64,000 nucleotides of DNA, taken from assembly GCF_002858675.1 (NCBI RefSeq), contig NZ_PJZF01000015.1:59846-123845 (forward strand), given 5' to 3'. The stretch's first letter is position 1; the number at the start of each line of letters is the position of its first letter. Source of the stretch: Chimaeribacter californicus. GTDB lineage: Bacteria; Pseudomonadota; Gammaproteobacteria; Enterobacterales; Enterobacteriaceae. Shown here in pieces: positions 33,372 to 43,520 of this stretch. Made by a program: the position numbers and the translations under genes. A model generated the notes under the pieces. That model had not been told where the DNA came from, searched no databases, and saw only the letters and a program-made list of their open reading frames with translations.

Positions 33372-34511
33372 GTGAAAATCCTGGTTGATGAAAATATGCC
33401 GTATGCCCAGACCCTGTTCAGCCGCCTGGGGGATGTCCAGGCGGTGCCCGGCCGCCCGATCCCGCGGGAGGCGCTGCTGGGGGCTGACGCGCTGATGGTA
33501 CGCTCCGTGACCAAAGTGAATGCCGATCTGCTGACCGGCACCGGGGTGAAATTTGTCGGCACCGCCACGGCGGGCACCGACCACGTGGATGAAGCCTGGC
33601 TGGCCGCACAGGACATCGGCTTTTCTGCCGCGCCGGGCTGCAATGCCATTGCCGTGGTGGAGTATGTTTTCTCCGCGCTGATGATCCTCGCCCAGCGCGA
33701 CGGCTGGCAACTGCGGGACAAAACCGTGGGGATTGTGGGCGTCGGCAACGTTGGCTCACGCCTGCAGGCCCGCTTTGAAGCGCTGGGCGTGAAAACCTTG
33801 CTGTGCGATCCGCCGCGCGCCGCGCGCGGTGACGCCGGCCCGTTCTGGCCGCTGGAGAAGCTGGTGGCCGAGGCGGATATTCTCACCTTCCACACGCCGC
33901 TGTATAAAGACGGCCCGTACCGCACCCAACACCTGGTGGACGCAGAGCTGCTGGCCGCCCTGCCGGACAACCGCGTGCTGATCAACGCCTGCCGCGGTGA
34001 AGTAGTGGACAACGCCGCGCTGCTGGCCGCCCTCAACGGCGGCAAGGTGCTGAGCACCGTGCTGGATGTGTGGGAGCCGGAGCCGGATCTCTCCCTGCCG
34101 CTGCTGCGCGCGGTGGACATCGGCACTGCGCACATCGCCGGTTACAGCCTGGAGGGCAAGGCGCGCGGCACCACGCAGGTGTTTGAGGCGTACAGCCGCT
34201 TCCTGGGGCAGCCGCACGCGGTGCCGCTGGAGACGCTGCTGCCGGTGCCGGATGTCAGTGAGGTGACGCTGAACGGCTCCCTGGTCGCCCATCTCGATGA
34301 GGGAACCCTGCTGCGCCTGATGCACCTGGTGTATGATGTGCGCCGTGATGATGCCCCGCTGCGGCGGGTGGCCGGTATCCCCGGTGAATTCGACAAATTG
34401 CGGAAGTTTTATCAGGAGCGGCGCGAATGGTCGTCGCTCTGCATACAGTGTGACGACGAGGCCACGGCCGCGTTGCTGACCCGGCTCGGCTTTACCGCCC
34501 GGCTACGCTAA
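33372..34511 (+). CDS. pdxB: Erythronate-4-phosphate dehydrogenase PdxB
   Basis: NAD-dependent dehydrogenase of 379 residues, second step of DXP-dependent pyridoxal phosphate synthesis. The nucleotide-binding motif [17 protein letters not shown] lies near residue 120. The catalytic arginine region [18 protein letters not shown] and histidine segment [16 protein letters not shown] follow. A C-terminal dimerisation domain specific to PdxB ends the protein. Start is GTG at 33372 after CCGGAGTG. It heads a pdxB-usg-truA-dedA cluster as in E. coli. Confidence 0.96.
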   Translation: MKILVDENMPYAQTLFSRLGDVQAVPGRPIPREALLGADALMVRSVTKVNADLLTGTGVKFVGTATAGTDHVDEAWLAAQDIGFSAAPGCNAIAVVEYVFSALMILAQRDGWQLRDKTVGIVGVGNVGSRLQARFEALGVKTLLCDPPRAARGDAGPFWPLEKLVAEADILTFHTPLYKDGPYRTQHLVDAELLAALPDNRVLINACRGEVVDNAALLAALNGGKVLSTVLDVWEPEPDLSLPLLRAVDIGTAHIAGYSLEGKARGTTQVFEAYSRFLGQPHAVPLETLLPVPDVSEVTLNGSLVAHLDEGTLLRLMHLVYDVRRDDAPLRRVAGIPGEFDKLRKFYQERREWSSLCIQCDDEATAALLTRLGFTARLR

Positions 34512-34532
34512 GCGCGTCACCCCTCTTTTCAT

Positions 34533-34560
34533 GGGCGGCAGTGACCGCCCTTTGTTTTTG
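34533..34560 (+). terminator. Intrinsic terminator or attenuator between pdxB and usg
   Basis: GGGCGG-CAGTGA-CCGCCC followed by TTTGTTTTTG. It lies in a gene run that is otherwise co-directional, so it may give partial termination. Confidence 0.72.
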
Positions 34561-34579
34561 TTTTTCTGGAGAAACCACT

Positions 34580-35590
34580 ATGTCTGACGGCTGGAACATT
34601 GCCCTGTTGGGGGCCACAGGCGCGGTAGGCAACGCCTTACTGGAATTGCTGGAGGAACGTCAGTTCCCGGTGGGGGAGCTTTTCCCGCTGGCCAGCGATC
34701 GCAGCGCCGGTGAGACCCTGCGTTTCAACGGGAAATCGGTGATGGTACAGGACGCCGCGCAGTTTGACTGGTCGCAGGCGCAACTGGCGTTTTTTGTGGC
34801 CGGCACAGAGGCCACTGCACGTTATGCGGACGAAGCAGGCAACGCCGGGTGCCTGGTGATTGACAGCAGCGGCCTGTTTGCGCTGGAGCCGGATGTGCCG
34901 CTGGTGGTGCCGGGCGTGAACCCGCAGGTGCTGGCGGATTACCGTAACCGCAACATCGTGGCGCTGGCCGACAGCCTGACCAGCCAGCTGCTGACCGCCA
35001 TCAAACCGCTGACCGAACAGGCCGGGCTTTCCCGCCTGCACGTCACCAGCCTGATTTCTGCCTCGGCGCACGGCAAGGCCGCGGTGGACGATCTGGCCGG
35101 ACAGAGCGCCCGCCTGCTTAACGGCCTGCCGGTGGAGCAGAGCCTGTTCAGCAAGCAGCTGGCGTTCAACCTGTTGCCGCTGCTGGCAGATGAAGAGGGC
35201 AGTGTGCGCCAGGAGCGCCGCCTGGTGGATCAGGTGCGCAAGGTGTTGCAGGACGAAGGGCTGCCGATCTCCGTGAACTGCATCCAGTCGCCGGTGTTTT
35301 ATGGCCAGGCGCAGGTGGTGAGCCTGGAGGCGTTGCGCCCGATGGCCGCCGATGAGGCGCGTGACGCCTTCCAGACCGTCGAAGAGATCCAGCTGAGTGA
35401 TGAGCAGGACTTCCCGACGCAGGTGACGGATGCTTCCGGCAACGATGCGCTGAGCATCGGCTGCGTGCGTAATGACTACGGCATCCCGGAGATCCTGCAA
35501 TTCTGGTCGGTGGCGGACAATATCCGCTTCGGCGGCGCCTTGATGGCCGTGGAAACCGCTGAGAAGCTGGTGCAGGAGTACATGTACTGA
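34580..35590 (+). CDS. usg: Usg, aspartate-semialdehyde dehydrogenase-like protein
   Basis: Protein of 336 residues with the semialdehyde dehydrogenase fold: N-terminal NAD(P)-binding motif [20 protein letters not shown] and dimerisation domain. The position equivalent to the catalytic cysteine reads [15 protein letters not shown] and has no cysteine. This fits the view that Usg proteins lack dehydrogenase activity. Physiological role is unknown. The ATG at 34580 follows TCTGGAG; upstream in-frame ATGs fall in the terminator. Its stop shares a base with the truA start. Confidence 0.92.
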   Translation: MSDGWNIALLGATGAVGNALLELLEERQFPVGELFPLASDRSAGETLRFNGKSVMVQDAAQFDWSQAQLAFFVAGTEATARYADEAGNAGCLVIDSSGLFALEPDVPLVVPGVNPQVLADYRNRNIVALADSLTSQLLTAIKPLTEQAGLSRLHVTSLISASAHGKAAVDDLAGQSARLLNGLPVEQSLFSKQLAFNLLPLLADEEGSVRQERRLVDQVRKVLQDEGLPISVNCIQSPVFYGQAQVVSLEALRPMAADEARDAFQTVEEIQLSDEQDFPTQVTDASGNDALSIGCVRNDYGIPEILQFWSVADNIRFGGALMAVETAEKLVQEYMY

Positions 35591-36438
35591 TGTCTGAGGC
35601 CGTGACCCTGCCGTCGGAACCGGCGGCAGGCCAGTTAAAAATTGCGCTGGGTATTGAGTATGACGGCAGCCGTTATTTCGGCTGGCAGCGGCAGCAGGAG
35701 GTCGCCAGCGTGCAGGGCTGCCTCGAGCAGGCGCTCAGTAAGGTGGCCGCCCACCCGGTCAGCGTCTTCTGCGCCGGGCGCACGGACGCCGGGGTGCATG
35801 CCACCGGGCAGGTGGTGCATTTCACCACCGATGCGGTGCGCAAAGATGCCGCGTGGACCATGGGGGTCAATACCCATCTGCCGCGTGACATCGCCGTGCG
35901 CTGGGTAAAAACCGTGGAGGAGGATTTCCACGCCCGTTTCAGCGCCACCGCCCGCCGCTACCGGTATGTGATTTATAACCACCGCTACCGCCCGGCGATC
36001 CTCCAGCAGGGGGTGACGCACTACCACCAGCCGCTGGATGAGCACCGGATGCAGCGCGCGGCGCAGAGCCTGCTGGGGGAGAATGACTTCACCTCTTTCC
36101 GGGCGGTGCAGTGCCAGTCACGCACCCCGTGGCGCAATGTAAAGCATGTAAATATTACACGCCTGGGTCACTATATTGTGGTAGATATCAAGGCCAACGC
36201 CTTCGTCCACCATATGGTGCGCAACATTGTCGGCAGCCTGATGGAGATCGGCTGCGGTAACCAGCCGGAGACGTGGATGGCCGACCTGCTGGCGCTGAAA
36301 GATCGCACGCAGGCGGCGGCCACGGCCCGCGCTGAAGGGCTTTATCTGGTGTCGGTGGATTACCCGGCACGCTTTGATCTGCCGGCCCCGCCATTGGGGC
36401 CGCTGTTCCTGCCGGATGATCTTGTCCCGGCACACTGA
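35590..36438 (+). CDS. truA: tRNA pseudouridine(38-40) synthase TruA
   Basis: Pseudouridine synthase of 282 residues acting on positions 38-40 of the tRNA anticodon arm. The catalytic aspartate is in [18 protein letters not shown]. Other conserved parts are [33 protein letters not shown] and [19 protein letters not shown]. It has about eight extra N-terminal residues compared with E. coli and a short extra C-terminal tail. Start overlaps the usg stop by one base. Confidence 0.96.
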   Translation: MSEAVTLPSEPAAGQLKIALGIEYDGSRYFGWQRQQEVASVQGCLEQALSKVAAHPVSVFCAGRTDAGVHATGQVVHFTTDAVRKDAAWTMGVNTHLPRDIAVRWVKTVEEDFHARFSATARRYRYVIYNHRYRPAILQQGVTHYHQPLDEHRMQRAAQSLLGENDFTSFRAVQCQSRTPWRNVKHVNITRLGHYIVVDIKANAFVHHMVRNIVGSLMEIGCGNQPETWMADLLALKDRTQAAATARAEGLYLVSVDYPARFDLPAPPLGPLFLPDDLVPAH

Positions 36439-36452
36439 CAGGCAACACAGGG

Positions 36453-36468
36453 ACCCGGTTCGCCGGGT
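36453..36468 (+). other. Stable UUCG tetraloop hairpin between truA and dedA
   Basis: ACCCGG-TTCG-CCGGGT; the loop is the very stable cUUCGg type. There is no T-run, so it is more likely an RNA-stability or processing element than a terminator. Confidence 0.55.
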
Positions 36469-36518
36469 ATACGTTTAAACCTGCGGGGTTGTTACCTGCA
36501 TCACAGAAGATGGGCCCT

Positions 36519-37181
36519 ATGGAATTCATCCATTTCGTTATTGATTTTATTCTGCATATTGATGTTCATCTGGCAGAACTGGTCGCGCAGTATGGCGTGT
36601 GGATTTACGGCATTCTCTTCCTGATCCTGTTTTGTGAAACCGGGCTGGTGGTCACCCCGTTCCTGCCGGGCGATTCCCTGCTGTTTGTGGCGGGTGCGCT
36701 GGCGGCATTGCCGTCCAACAGCCTGGATGTGCATGTGATGGCGTTTCTGATGGTCTGCGCCGCCGTGCTGGGCGATGCAGTGAATTACACTATCGGCCGC
36801 CTGTTTGGTAACCGGTTGTTCAGTAACCCTGATTCTAAAATTTTCCGTCAGAGCTACCTGACCAAAACCCACCAGTTTTATGACAAGCACGGCGGGAAAA
36901 CCATTATCCTGGCGCGTTTTGTGCCGATCGTCCGGACATTTGCGCCGTTTGTGGCCGGGATGGGGCATATGTCCTACCGCCATTTCGCCGCCTATAACGT
37001 GGTGGGCGGGCTGCTGTGGGTACTGCTGTTCACCTATGCCGGTTACCTGTTTGGTGACCTGCCGGTGGTGCAGGAGAACCTGAAGCTCTTGATTGTCGGC
37101 ATTATCCTTGTTTCAATTCTGCCGGGCATTATTGAAGTGTGGCGTCACCGCCGCGCTGCTGCGCGGGCGCAAAAACAGTAA
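36519..37181 (+). CDS. dedA: DedA family membrane protein
   Basis: Inner-membrane protein of 220 residues, DedA (SNARE-associated/VTT) family, related to flippases recycling undecaprenyl phosphate or phospholipids. The motifs [34 protein letters not shown] and [20 protein letters not shown] carry the re-entrant loops and conserved arginines. The ATG at 36519 gives the conserved [20 protein letters not shown] start; an upstream ATG at 36489 has no support. The ribosome site is weak. Confidence 0.93.
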   Translation: MEFIHFVIDFILHIDVHLAELVAQYGVWIYGILFLILFCETGLVVTPFLPGDSLLFVAGALAALPSNSLDVHVMAFLMVCAAVLGDAVNYTIGRLFGNRLFSNPDSKIFRQSYLTKTHQFYDKHGGKTIILARFVPIVRTFAPFVAGMGHMSYRHFAAYNVVGGLLWVLLFTYAGYLFGDLPVVQENLKLLIVGIILVSILPGIIEVWRHRRAAARAQKQ

Positions 37182-37435
37182 AACAGGGTGGCGCCGTCAC
37201 ATTATTGTTAAGTTTTGACGACATAAACCTAACGGTTCGACCAGTTTTTTATCCACAGTGTCGATCCGTTATGGTTTAATGAGCGGCATTTATGGTCTGT
37301 CCGTGCGGACACCCTAATGTCAGTGCCTTAGTGGCGCCGTAGCGGCGCACATCTCGGGCATTTTTTTATGGGTCGGTTTACGGCGGACAAGAACAGTGGA
37401 CCGGCAATGGCCGGGTTCAAACAGAAAGGTCATCA
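37182..37435 (+). promoter_or_regulatory. Upstream/leader region of accD
   Basis: A 254-base gap without a gene. It contains GTCCGTGCGGAC (37300-37311), a hairpin GTGGCGCCG/CGGCGCAC (37332-37351) with one bulge, and a T-run at 37362-37368 that sits about ten bases after the stem. In E. coli the AccA/AccD carboxyltransferase binds accA and accD mRNA. Whether these hairpins serve that control cannot be read from sequence alone. Confidence 0.4.
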
Positions 37436-38353
37436 ATGAGCTGGATTGAACGAATTCTCAATAAGAGCACAATCACCCAAACCCGTCGGGCGAACATTCC
37501 TGAAGGGGTCTGGACCAAATGTGACAGCTGCGGTCAGGTTCTCTACCGCGCCGAGCTGGAACGTAACCTGATGGTGTGCCCTAAGTGCGACCATCACATG
37601 CCGATTGCCGCGCGCATGCGCCTGCATACCTTCCTGGATGAAGGCAGCGACGTGGAACTGGGCAGTGAGCTTGAGCCGAAAGACGTACTGAAGTTTAAGG
37701 ATTCCAAAAAGTATAAAGATCGCCTGAGCGCGGCCCAGAAAGAGACCAACGAGAAAGATGCGTTGATCGTCATGAAGGGCACGCTGCACGGGATGCCGGT
37801 CGTGGTTGCTTCCTTTGAGTTCGCCTTTATGGGCGGCTCCATGGCCTCGGTGGTCGGTGCGCGCTTTGTGCGTGCGGTCGAGCAGGCGCTGGAAGACAAC
37901 TGCCCGCTGGTCTGCTTCTCCTCCAGCGGCGGCGCACGTATGCAGGAAGCGCTGATGTCGCTGATGCAGATGGCGAAAACCAGTGCGGCGCTGGCCAAAC
38001 TCCAGGAGCGCGGCCTGCCGTACATCTCCGTGCTCACTGACCCGACCATGGGCGGCGTCTCCGCGAGCCTGGCGATGCTGGGCGATCTGAACGTGGCGGA
38101 ACCGAAAGCGCGTATCGGCTTTGCCGGTCGCCGCGTGATCGAGCAGACCGTGCGTGAGAAACTGCCGGCGGACTTCCAGACCAGTGAGTTCCTGCTCCAG
38201 AAGGGCGCGATCGACATGATCATCCGCCGCCCTGAGATGCGCGGCAAACTGGCCAGCATCCTCTCCAAGCTGACGCACCACCCGGAACCGAATGTGGTGG
38301 TTCACGTGGTTGACAGCGACGACGTGGTCAGCGACAACCAGCAGGACGCCTGA
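37436..38353 (+). CDS. accD: Acetyl-CoA carboxylase carboxyltransferase beta subunit AccD
   Basis: Beta subunit (305 residues) of the carboxyltransferase that makes malonyl-CoA, the first committed step of fatty acid synthesis. An N-terminal four-cysteine zinc ribbon is seen in [14 protein letters not shown] followed by [10 protein letters not shown]. The crotonase-fold core has [20 protein letters not shown] and [17 protein letters not shown]. It is almost identical in length and motifs to E. coli AccD. Ribosome site AGAAAGG lies before the ATG. Confidence 0.97.
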   Translation: MSWIERILNKSTITQTRRANIPEGVWTKCDSCGQVLYRAELERNLMVCPKCDHHMPIAARMRLHTFLDEGSDVELGSELEPKDVLKFKDSKKYKDRLSAAQKETNEKDALIVMKGTLHGMPVVVASFEFAFMGGSMASVVGARFVRAVEQALEDNCPLVCFSSSGGARMQEALMSLMQMAKTSAALAKLQERGLPYISVLTDPTMGGVSASLAMLGDLNVAEPKARIGFAGRRVIEQTVREKLPADFQTSEFLLQKGAIDMIIRRPEMRGKLASILSKLTHHPEPNVVVHVVDSDDVVSDNQQDA

Positions 38354-38375
38354 CCAGCCCGGTAACAACCGGCAA

Positions 38376-38446
38376 CGGGTGGCCGCCGCGGCAGCCACCC
38401 GCCACCTGACAAGGGGCACCACCTGCGCCGACGTCGTGGGTGGTGC
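38376..38446 (+). other. Two strong hairpins between accD and folC
   Basis: CGGGTGGC/GCCACCCG at 38376-38401 and GCACCACC/GGTGGTGC at 38416-38446, each with a perfect eight-base stem. Neither is followed by a T-run. They may shield the accD message 3' end or reduce readthrough into folC. Confidence 0.55.
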
Positions 38447-38497
38447 ATTGTCCACTACCGTTGCGCCATACGCAGCGTAAGCAAGCGAACGGGACAC

Positions 38498-39796
38498 ATG
38501 CAAACTCAACGCACTCCCCACGCCACGTCGCCCCTGGCCGCGTGGCTTCATTACCTCGAACACCTTCATTCCCAGGCGATTGACCTGGGCCTTGACCGCG
38601 TCAAACGCGTCGCGGAACGCCTCTCCCTGCTCAAACCCGCCCCCTTTGTTTTCACCGTCGCCGGGACTAACGGCAAAGGCACCACCTGCCGCACGCTGGA
38701 AGCGATTCTGATGGCGGCCGGTTACCGGGTGGGCGTGTACAGCTCGCCGCATCTGGTGCGTTACACCGAACGGGTACGCATTCAGGGGCAGGAGCTGCCG
38801 GAAGCGGCACACTGCGCCTCATTTGCCCAGCTTGAGGCCGGGCGCGGCGACATCTCCCTGACCTATTTCGAGTACGGCACCCTCTCTGCGCTGCAACTGT
38901 TTCAGCAGTCCGCGCTGGATGTGGTGATCCTGGAAGTCGGGCTGGGCGGCCGGCTGGATGCCACCAATATTGTGGATGCCGATGTCGGGGTGATCACCAG
39001 CATCGCGCTGGACCACACCGACTGGCTGGGGCCGGACCGCGAAAGCATCGGCCGCGAGAAGGCGGGAATTTTCCGGCCGGGCCGCCCGGCCGTGGTCGGG
39101 GAACCGGCGATGCCGCACACCATTGCGGACGTGGCGCGCGAGCTCGGCGCAGCGCTCCATGCGCGCGGCGCTGACTGGCACTTCAGCGTGCAGGCCACCA
39201 GCTGGCAATGGCAGGCGGGCGGCCGGGTAGTGGCCGATCTGCCGCTGCCGCAGGTGCCGCTCGACAATGCCGCGACCGCGCTGGCCGCGCTGCACTACGC
39301 CCAGCCTGCGTTGACGGCGGCGGTGCCTGCGCACACGGTCGATGAAGAGGCGATCCGCCAGGGGTTGCAACAGGCGATGCTGCCGGGGCGCTTCCAGACG
39401 GTCAGTGAATCCCCGCGGCTGATTCTGGATGTGGCGCACAACCCGCACGCCGCTGCCTATCTGGCAGAGCGGCTGGCCGCGTTGCCGAAGCAGGGCGGCC
39501 GGGTGCGTGCCGTGGCCGGGATGCTGGCGGACAAAGACATCGCCGGGACGCTGGCCTGCCTTACGCCGCAGGTGGATGTCTGGTACTGCGCGCCGCTGGA
39601 AGGGCCGCGCGGGGCCACGGCGGCACAGCTGGCGGAACACCTGGCAGAAGCGCGGCAGTTTGCGGATGTCGAGACGGCCTGGCGACAGGCCATGCAGGAT
39701 GCTGATGATCATGACATCGTGATTGTCTGCGGGTCATTTCATACCGTGGCGCATGTCATGGCGGTATTAGAGGCAGGGAACAGCAGTGGCAAGTAA
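38498..39796 (+). CDS. folC: Bifunctional dihydrofolate/folylpolyglutamate synthase FolC
   Basis: Mur-ligase-like enzyme of 432 residues that adds glutamate to dihydropteroate and later to folates. The ATP-binding loop VAGTNGKGTTCRTLEAIL lies near residue 52. Other family motifs are VILEVGLGGRLDATN, TSIALDHTDWLGPDRESIGR and LDVAHNPHAAAYLAERL. Slightly longer than E. coli FolC, with a short N-terminal extension (MQTQRTPHATSPLAAWLHYL). The 3' end overlaps dedD by 11 bases. Confidence 0.96.
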   Translation: MQTQRTPHATSPLAAWLHYLEHLHSQAIDLGLDRVKRVAERLSLLKPAPFVFTVAGTNGKGTTCRTLEAILMAAGYRVGVYSSPHLVRYTERVRIQGQELPEAAHCASFAQLEAGRGDISLTYFEYGTLSALQLFQQSALDVVILEVGLGGRLDATNIVDADVGVITSIALDHTDWLGPDRESIGREKAGIFRPGRPAVVGEPAMPHTIADVARELGAALHARGADWHFSVQATSWQWQAGGRVVADLPLPQVPLDNAATALAALHYAQPALTAAVPAHTVDEEAIRQGLQQAMLPGRFQTVSESPRLILDVAHNPHAAAYLAERLAALPKQGGRVRAVAGMLADKDIAGTLACLTPQVDVWYCAPLEGPRGATAAQLAEHLAEARQFADVETAWRQAMQDADDHDIVIVCGSFHTVAHVMAVLEAGNSSGK

Positions 39797-40532
39797 GTTT
39801 CAGAACCGCCTGGTCGGCACCATCATCCTGGTGGCCGTGGGGGTGATCGTGTTGCCGGGCCTGCTGGACGGCAAAAAGAAGCATTATGAGGATGAGTTCG
39901 CGGCCATTCCGCTGGTGCCGAAAGCCGGTGACAGCCAGGAGAATGACGCGGTGCCGCCGGTAACCCAGTCACTGCCTGCCCAGCCGCCGGAAGGCGCAGG
40001 CCAGGCAGTCGGCGCGGCCAGCCAGCCGGCGGCCGGGCAGGGCAGCGCGGCAGAGGTGCCGGAGACCGCACCGGCGCAGCGCGCCCCGGACGCGGCACCA
40101 CCGGTCACGGTCACTAAACCCACGCAACCGGAAAAAGCGGCACCGAAACCGGCAGAGCCGAAGCCGCAACCGGTGAAACCGGTGGAGAAGCCGAAGCCTG
40201 AACCGAAACCGGAACCGAAGCCGGCAGAACCGAAACCGCAGCCGAAACCGGAGATCAAACCGCAACCCACCGAGACGGCCCCGGCCGGGCAGGCGTATAT
40301 CGTCCAGCTCGGCGCGCTGAAAAATGCCGCCAAGGTAAATGAGATTGTGGCCAGCCTGCGCCTGTCGGGCTATCGCGCCTATACCGTGCCGTCCACGCCG
40401 GTGCAGGGGCAGATCACCCGCATCTTCGTGGGGCCGGACGCCTCGAAGCAGAAGCTTCAGTCCGCCTTGCCGGAGATGAACCAGTTAAGCGGGCTGAGCG
40501 GGCAGGTCCGGGCATACAGCGCCGGGCGCTAG
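39786..40532 (+). CDS. dedD: Cell-division SPOR protein DedD
   Basis: Bitopic inner-membrane protein of 248 residues recruited to the division site through a SPOR domain that binds denuded glycan strands. One helix near residues 7-24 (LVGTIILVAVGVIVLPGLL) is followed by a long periplasmic linker. Between residues 115 and 165 this linker is almost only Pro, Lys and Glu (for example KPEPKPEPKPAEPKPQPKPE). The SPOR domain fills the last 80 residues (AYIVQLGALKNAAKVNEIVA). Start GTG overlaps folC. The PK/PE repeat may vary in length between strains. Confidence 0.94.
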   Translation: MASKFQNRLVGTIILVAVGVIVLPGLLDGKKKHYEDEFAAIPLVPKAGDSQENDAVPPVTQSLPAQPPEGAGQAVGAASQPAAGQGSAAEVPETAPAQRAPDAAPPVTVTKPTQPEKAAPKPAEPKPQPVKPVEKPKPEPKPEPKPAEPKPQPKPEIKPQPTETAPAGQAYIVQLGALKNAAKVNEIVASLRLSGYRAYTVPSTPVQGQITRIFVGPDASKQKLQSALPEMNQLSGLSGQVRAYSAGR

Positions 40533-40544
40533 TTCCGGCCCATC

Positions 40545-40577
40545 AAACGGGGTACCGCCAGGTGCCCCGTTTCCTCT
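40545..40577 (+). terminator. Probable terminator after dedD
   Basis: AAACGGGGTACC-GCCA-GGTGCCCCGTTT, a twelve-pair stem with one G-T pair, followed by a T-containing stretch CCTCTTTC. It separates folC-dedD from the PurR-controlled cvpA-purF unit. Confidence 0.75.
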
Positions 40578-40677
40578 TTCAGGGAGAGAGAAGACCGGCA
40601 CCCCACGCTATGTTTCTGCCTGGATTGATGTTTTTATAATCAGTATTAATTATTTGCGACAGGGCCGGATTTCCCCT

Positions 40678-40706
40678 ACGCAAACGTTTTCTTTTTCTGT
40701 TAGAAT
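40678..40706 (+). promoter_or_regulatory. PurR operator and promoter of cvpA-purF
   Basis: ACGCAAACGTTTTCTT at 40678-40693 is a full match to the PurR consensus ACGCAAACGTTTTCNT. A -10-like TAGAAT follows at 40701-40706, so PurR with hypoxanthine or guanine would cover the promoter. The same arrangement controls cvpA-purF in E. coli. Confidence 0.93.
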
Positions 40707-40749
40707 TCGCCGCGAATTGGATGCGGGGCGGATCATCATTGGAATAACC

Positions 40750-41241
40750 ATGGTCTGGATCGATTTCGTCATCATTGCAGTTATTGGATTTTCGGCTCTG
40801 GTCAGCCTGATCCGGGGATTTGTCCGCGAAGCGTTGTCACTGGTTACCTGGGGATGTGCGTTCTTTGTGGCCAGTCATTACTATCCCTACCTTGCTATCT
40901 ACTTCACCCGTTTTCAAGAGGAACTGGTCCGGAACGGAATCGCAATCGGCATCTTATTTATCGCGACGTTGCTCGTAGGTGCCGTTGTTAACTATGTGAT
41001 TGGCTCGCTGGTGGAGCGCACCGGGCTGTCAGGAACAGACCGGGTGCTGGGCGTGTGTTTCGGCGCGCTGCGCGGTGTACTGATTGTTGCCGCTATCCTG
41101 TTTTTTCTGGATACCTTTACCGGCTTTTCACAAAGTGCTGACTGGAAACAGTCTCAGTTGATTCCGCAGTTCAGCTATATCATCAGGTGGTTTTTCAGCT
41201 ACCTGCAGAGCACGTCGAGTTTCTTGCCGCAGCATCTCTAA
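40750..41241 (+). CDS. cvpA: CvpA family membrane protein
   Basis: Inner-membrane protein of 163 residues with four helices; needed for colicin V production/export in E. coli and linked to envelope stress and bile resistance. Starts MVWIDFVIIAVIGFSALVSL and contains LIRGFVREALSLVTWG and LSGTDRVLGVCFGALRGVLI, the CvpA signatures. The ATG at 40750 is chosen; the open frame before it crosses the PurR box. It shares the PurR-controlled transcript with purF, 30 bases downstream. Confidence 0.94.
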   Translation: MVWIDFVIIAVIGFSALVSLIRGFVREALSLVTWGCAFFVASHYYPYLAIYFTRFQEELVRNGIAIGILFIATLLVGAVVNYVIGSLVERTGLSGTDRVLGVCFGALRGVLIVAAILFFLDTFTGFSQSADWKQSQLIPQFSYIIRWFFSYLQSTSSFLPQHL

Positions 41242-41271
41242 CTGCGGCAGCGCTGATGAGGAAAAGACAAC

Positions 41272-42789
41272 ATGTGCGGTATTGTCGGGATCGCCGGTTT
41301 TATGCCGGTAAACCAGTCGATTTATGACGCGTTAACGGTGCTCCAGCACCGTGGGCAGGATGCCGCAGGCATCATCACCATTGATGCCAACAACGGCTTC
41401 CGTCTGCGTAAAGCAAACGGCCTGGTGAAGGATGTATTTGAAGCCCGGCATATGCAACGCCTGCAGGGTAACATGGGCATCGGCCATGTCCGCTACCCGA
41501 CCGCCGGCAGTTCCAGTGCGTCTGAAGCGCAGCCTTTTTACGTCAACTCCCCGTTCGGCATTACCCTGGCGCACAACGGTAACCTGACCAACGCCCACGA
41601 ACTGCGCAGCAAGCTGTTCGAAGGGGCGCGTCGCCATGTGAACACCACCTCTGACTCCGAAATCCTGCTGAATATCTTTGCCAGCGAGCTGGACCGTTTC
41701 CAGCACTATCCGCTGGAAGCGGAAAACATCTTCTCCGCGGTGGCGGCGATGAACCGGCAGATCCGCGGCGCATACGCCTGCGTGGCGATGATCATCGGCC
41801 ACGGGCTGGTGGCGTTCCGTGACCCGAACGGCATCCGCCCGCTGGTGATCGGCAAGCGCGCCCTGGAAGATGGCCGCAACGAGTATATGGTCGCCTCCGA
41901 GAGCGTGGCGCTGGATACGCTGGGCTTTGAGTTCCTGCGTGACGTGGCCCCGGGCGAAGCGGTCTATATCACCGCGAAAGGGCAGCTCTTTACCCGCCAG
42001 TGTGCGGATAACCCGAAGAGCAACCCTTGCCTGTTCGAATACGTCTACTTTGCGCGCCCGGACTCCTTTATCGACAAAATTTCCGTCTACAGCGCCCGCG
42101 TGCGCATGGGCGAAAAGCTGGGCAATAAAATTGCCCGCGAATGGGAAGATCTCGACATCGATGTGGTAATCCCGATCCCGGAAACCTCCAACGACATCGC
42201 GCTGGAGATTGCCCGCATCCTGAACAAGCCTTACCGCCAGGGCTTTGTGAAGAACCGTTACGTCGGCCGTACCTTTATCATGCCGGGCCAGCAGGCGCGC
42301 CGCCAGTCAGTGCGCCGCAAGCTGAACGCCAACCGTGCCGAGTTCCGTGACAAGAACGTGCTGCTGGTGGATGACTCCATCGTGCGCGGCACCACCTCAG
42401 AGCAGATCGTGCAAATGGCGCGTGATGCCGGTGCCAAGCGCGTTTATCTCGCTTCCGCCGCCCCGGAGATCCGGTTCCCGAACGTGTACGGCATCGACAT
42501 GCCGAGCGTGAACGAGCTGATCGCCCATGGCCGTGAAGTCAGTGAAATCAACCAGCTGATCGGTGCAGACGCGCTGATCTTCCAGGATTTGAATGACCTG
42601 ATCGACGCCGTGCGTGAAGACAACCCAGACATCGAGCAGTTTGAGTGCTCCGTGTTTGACGGCATCTACGTGACCAAAGATGTGGACCAGGGTTACCTGG
42701 AGCATCTGGAAGCGCTGCGTAATGACGATGCCAAGGCGCTGCGCGGCCAGCAGGAAGTGGAAAATCTGGAAATGCATAACGAGGGCTGA
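41272..42789 (+). CDS. purF: Amidophosphoribosyltransferase PurF
   Basis: First enzyme of purine synthesis (505 residues); makes phosphoribosylamine from PRPP and glutamine. After removal of Met the N-terminal cysteine of CGIVGIAGF is the glutaminase nucleophile. The phosphoribosyltransferase half has the PRPP loop [18 protein letters not shown] near residue 370. Length equals E. coli PurF. Cotranscribed with cvpA and ended by a strong terminator. Confidence 0.98.
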   Translation: MCGIVGIAGFMPVNQSIYDALTVLQHRGQDAAGIITIDANNGFRLRKANGLVKDVFEARHMQRLQGNMGIGHVRYPTAGSSSASEAQPFYVNSPFGITLAHNGNLTNAHELRSKLFEGARRHVNTTSDSEILLNIFASELDRFQHYPLEAENIFSAVAAMNRQIRGAYACVAMIIGHGLVAFRDPNGIRPLVIGKRALEDGRNEYMVASESVALDTLGFEFLRDVAPGEAVYITAKGQLFTRQCADNPKSNPCLFEYVYFARPDSFIDKISVYSARVRMGEKLGNKIAREWEDLDIDVVIPIPETSNDIALEIARILNKPYRQGFVKNRYVGRTFIMPGQQARRQSVRRKLNANRAEFRDKNVLLVDDSIVRGTTSEQIVQMARDAGAKRVYLASAAPEIRFPNVYGIDMPSVNELIAHGREVSEINQLIGADALIFQDLNDLIDAVREDNPDIEQFECSVFDGIYVTKDVDQGYLEHLEALRNDDAKALRGQQEVENLEMHNEG

Positions 42790-42825
42790 TAATTCCCGCT
42801 GCTTTCGTTACCATACCCTGCTGAG

Positions 42826-42856
42826 AGGGCCAGGCTTGCCTGGCCCTGTTTTTTTT
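42826..42856 (+). terminator. Intrinsic terminator after purF
   Basis: AGGGCCAGGC-TT-GCCTGGCCCT followed by G and eight or more T residues. A classic strong terminator 36 bases after the purF stop. Confidence 0.95.
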
Positions 42857-42901
42857 GTGCGGCGGACGGTTGCCCGGCGCGATCACTTCCGAGGGAAAAG
42901 C

Positions 42902-43474
42902 ATGAAACGTCTCATCATTGGCATCTCCGGTGCCAGCGGCGCCATTTATGGCGTGCGCCTGTTGCAGGTTCTGCGTGAGGTTGAAGGGATTGAAACCCAT
43001 CTGGTGATGAGCAATGCCGCCCGCCAGACGCTGGCGCTGGAGACGGACTACGCCCTGCGCGATGTGCAGGCGCTGGCCGACGTGGTGCACGATGCACGTG
43101 ACATTGCGGCCAGCATCTCTTCCGGCTCGTTTAAAACCGCCGGGATGGTGATTTTGCCGTGCTCGATCAAAACCCTGTCCGGCATTGTGAACAGCTTCAC
43201 CGACAGCCTGGTGACGCGCGCGGCGGATGTGGTGCTGAAAGAGCGCCGCCCGCTGGTGCTGTGCGTGCGCGAGACGCCGTTGCATCTCGGCCACCTGCGC
43301 TTAATGACCCAGGCCGCCGAACTGGGGGCGGTCATCATGCCGCCGGTACCGGCCTTCTATCACCGACCCGAAAGCGTGCAGGCGATCGTCGATCAGACGG
43401 TAAACCGCGTCCTGGATCAGTTCGACATTGAATTACCTGACGATCTGTTTACCCGCTGGCAGGGTGCGCGTTAA
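42902..43474 (+). CDS. ubiX: Flavin prenyltransferase UbiX
   Basis: Enzyme of 190 residues that attaches dimethylallyl phosphate to FMN, making the prenylated cofactor used by UbiD in ubiquinone synthesis. The flavin-binding start LIIGISGASGAIYGVRLLQV and the segments ILPCSIKTLSGIVNSFTDSL and LVLCVRETPLHLGHL are diagnostic. The ATG at 42902 follows GAGGGAAAAGC. The frame is open upstream through the purF end and terminator, which is not coding. Confidence 0.96.
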   Translation: MKRLIIGISGASGAIYGVRLLQVLREVEGIETHLVMSNAARQTLALETDYALRDVQALADVVHDARDIAASISSGSFKTAGMVILPCSIKTLSGIVNSFTDSLVTRAADVVLKERRPLVLCVRETPLHLGHLRLMTQAAELGAVIMPPVPAFYHRPESVQAIVDQTVNRVLDQFDIELPDDLFTRWQGAR

Positions 43475-43520
43475 ATATTTGTGACATAGATTGCCCTATA
43501 ACTGATCACACTTTCTGCTT

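Noticed and set aside
37433..38812. Minus-strand open frame of 459 codons
   Set aside because: Antisense to accD and the folC start; accD has intact zinc-ribbon and catalytic motifs.
42680..42901. N-terminal extension of ubiX
   Set aside because: Would run through the 3' end of purF and its terminator.
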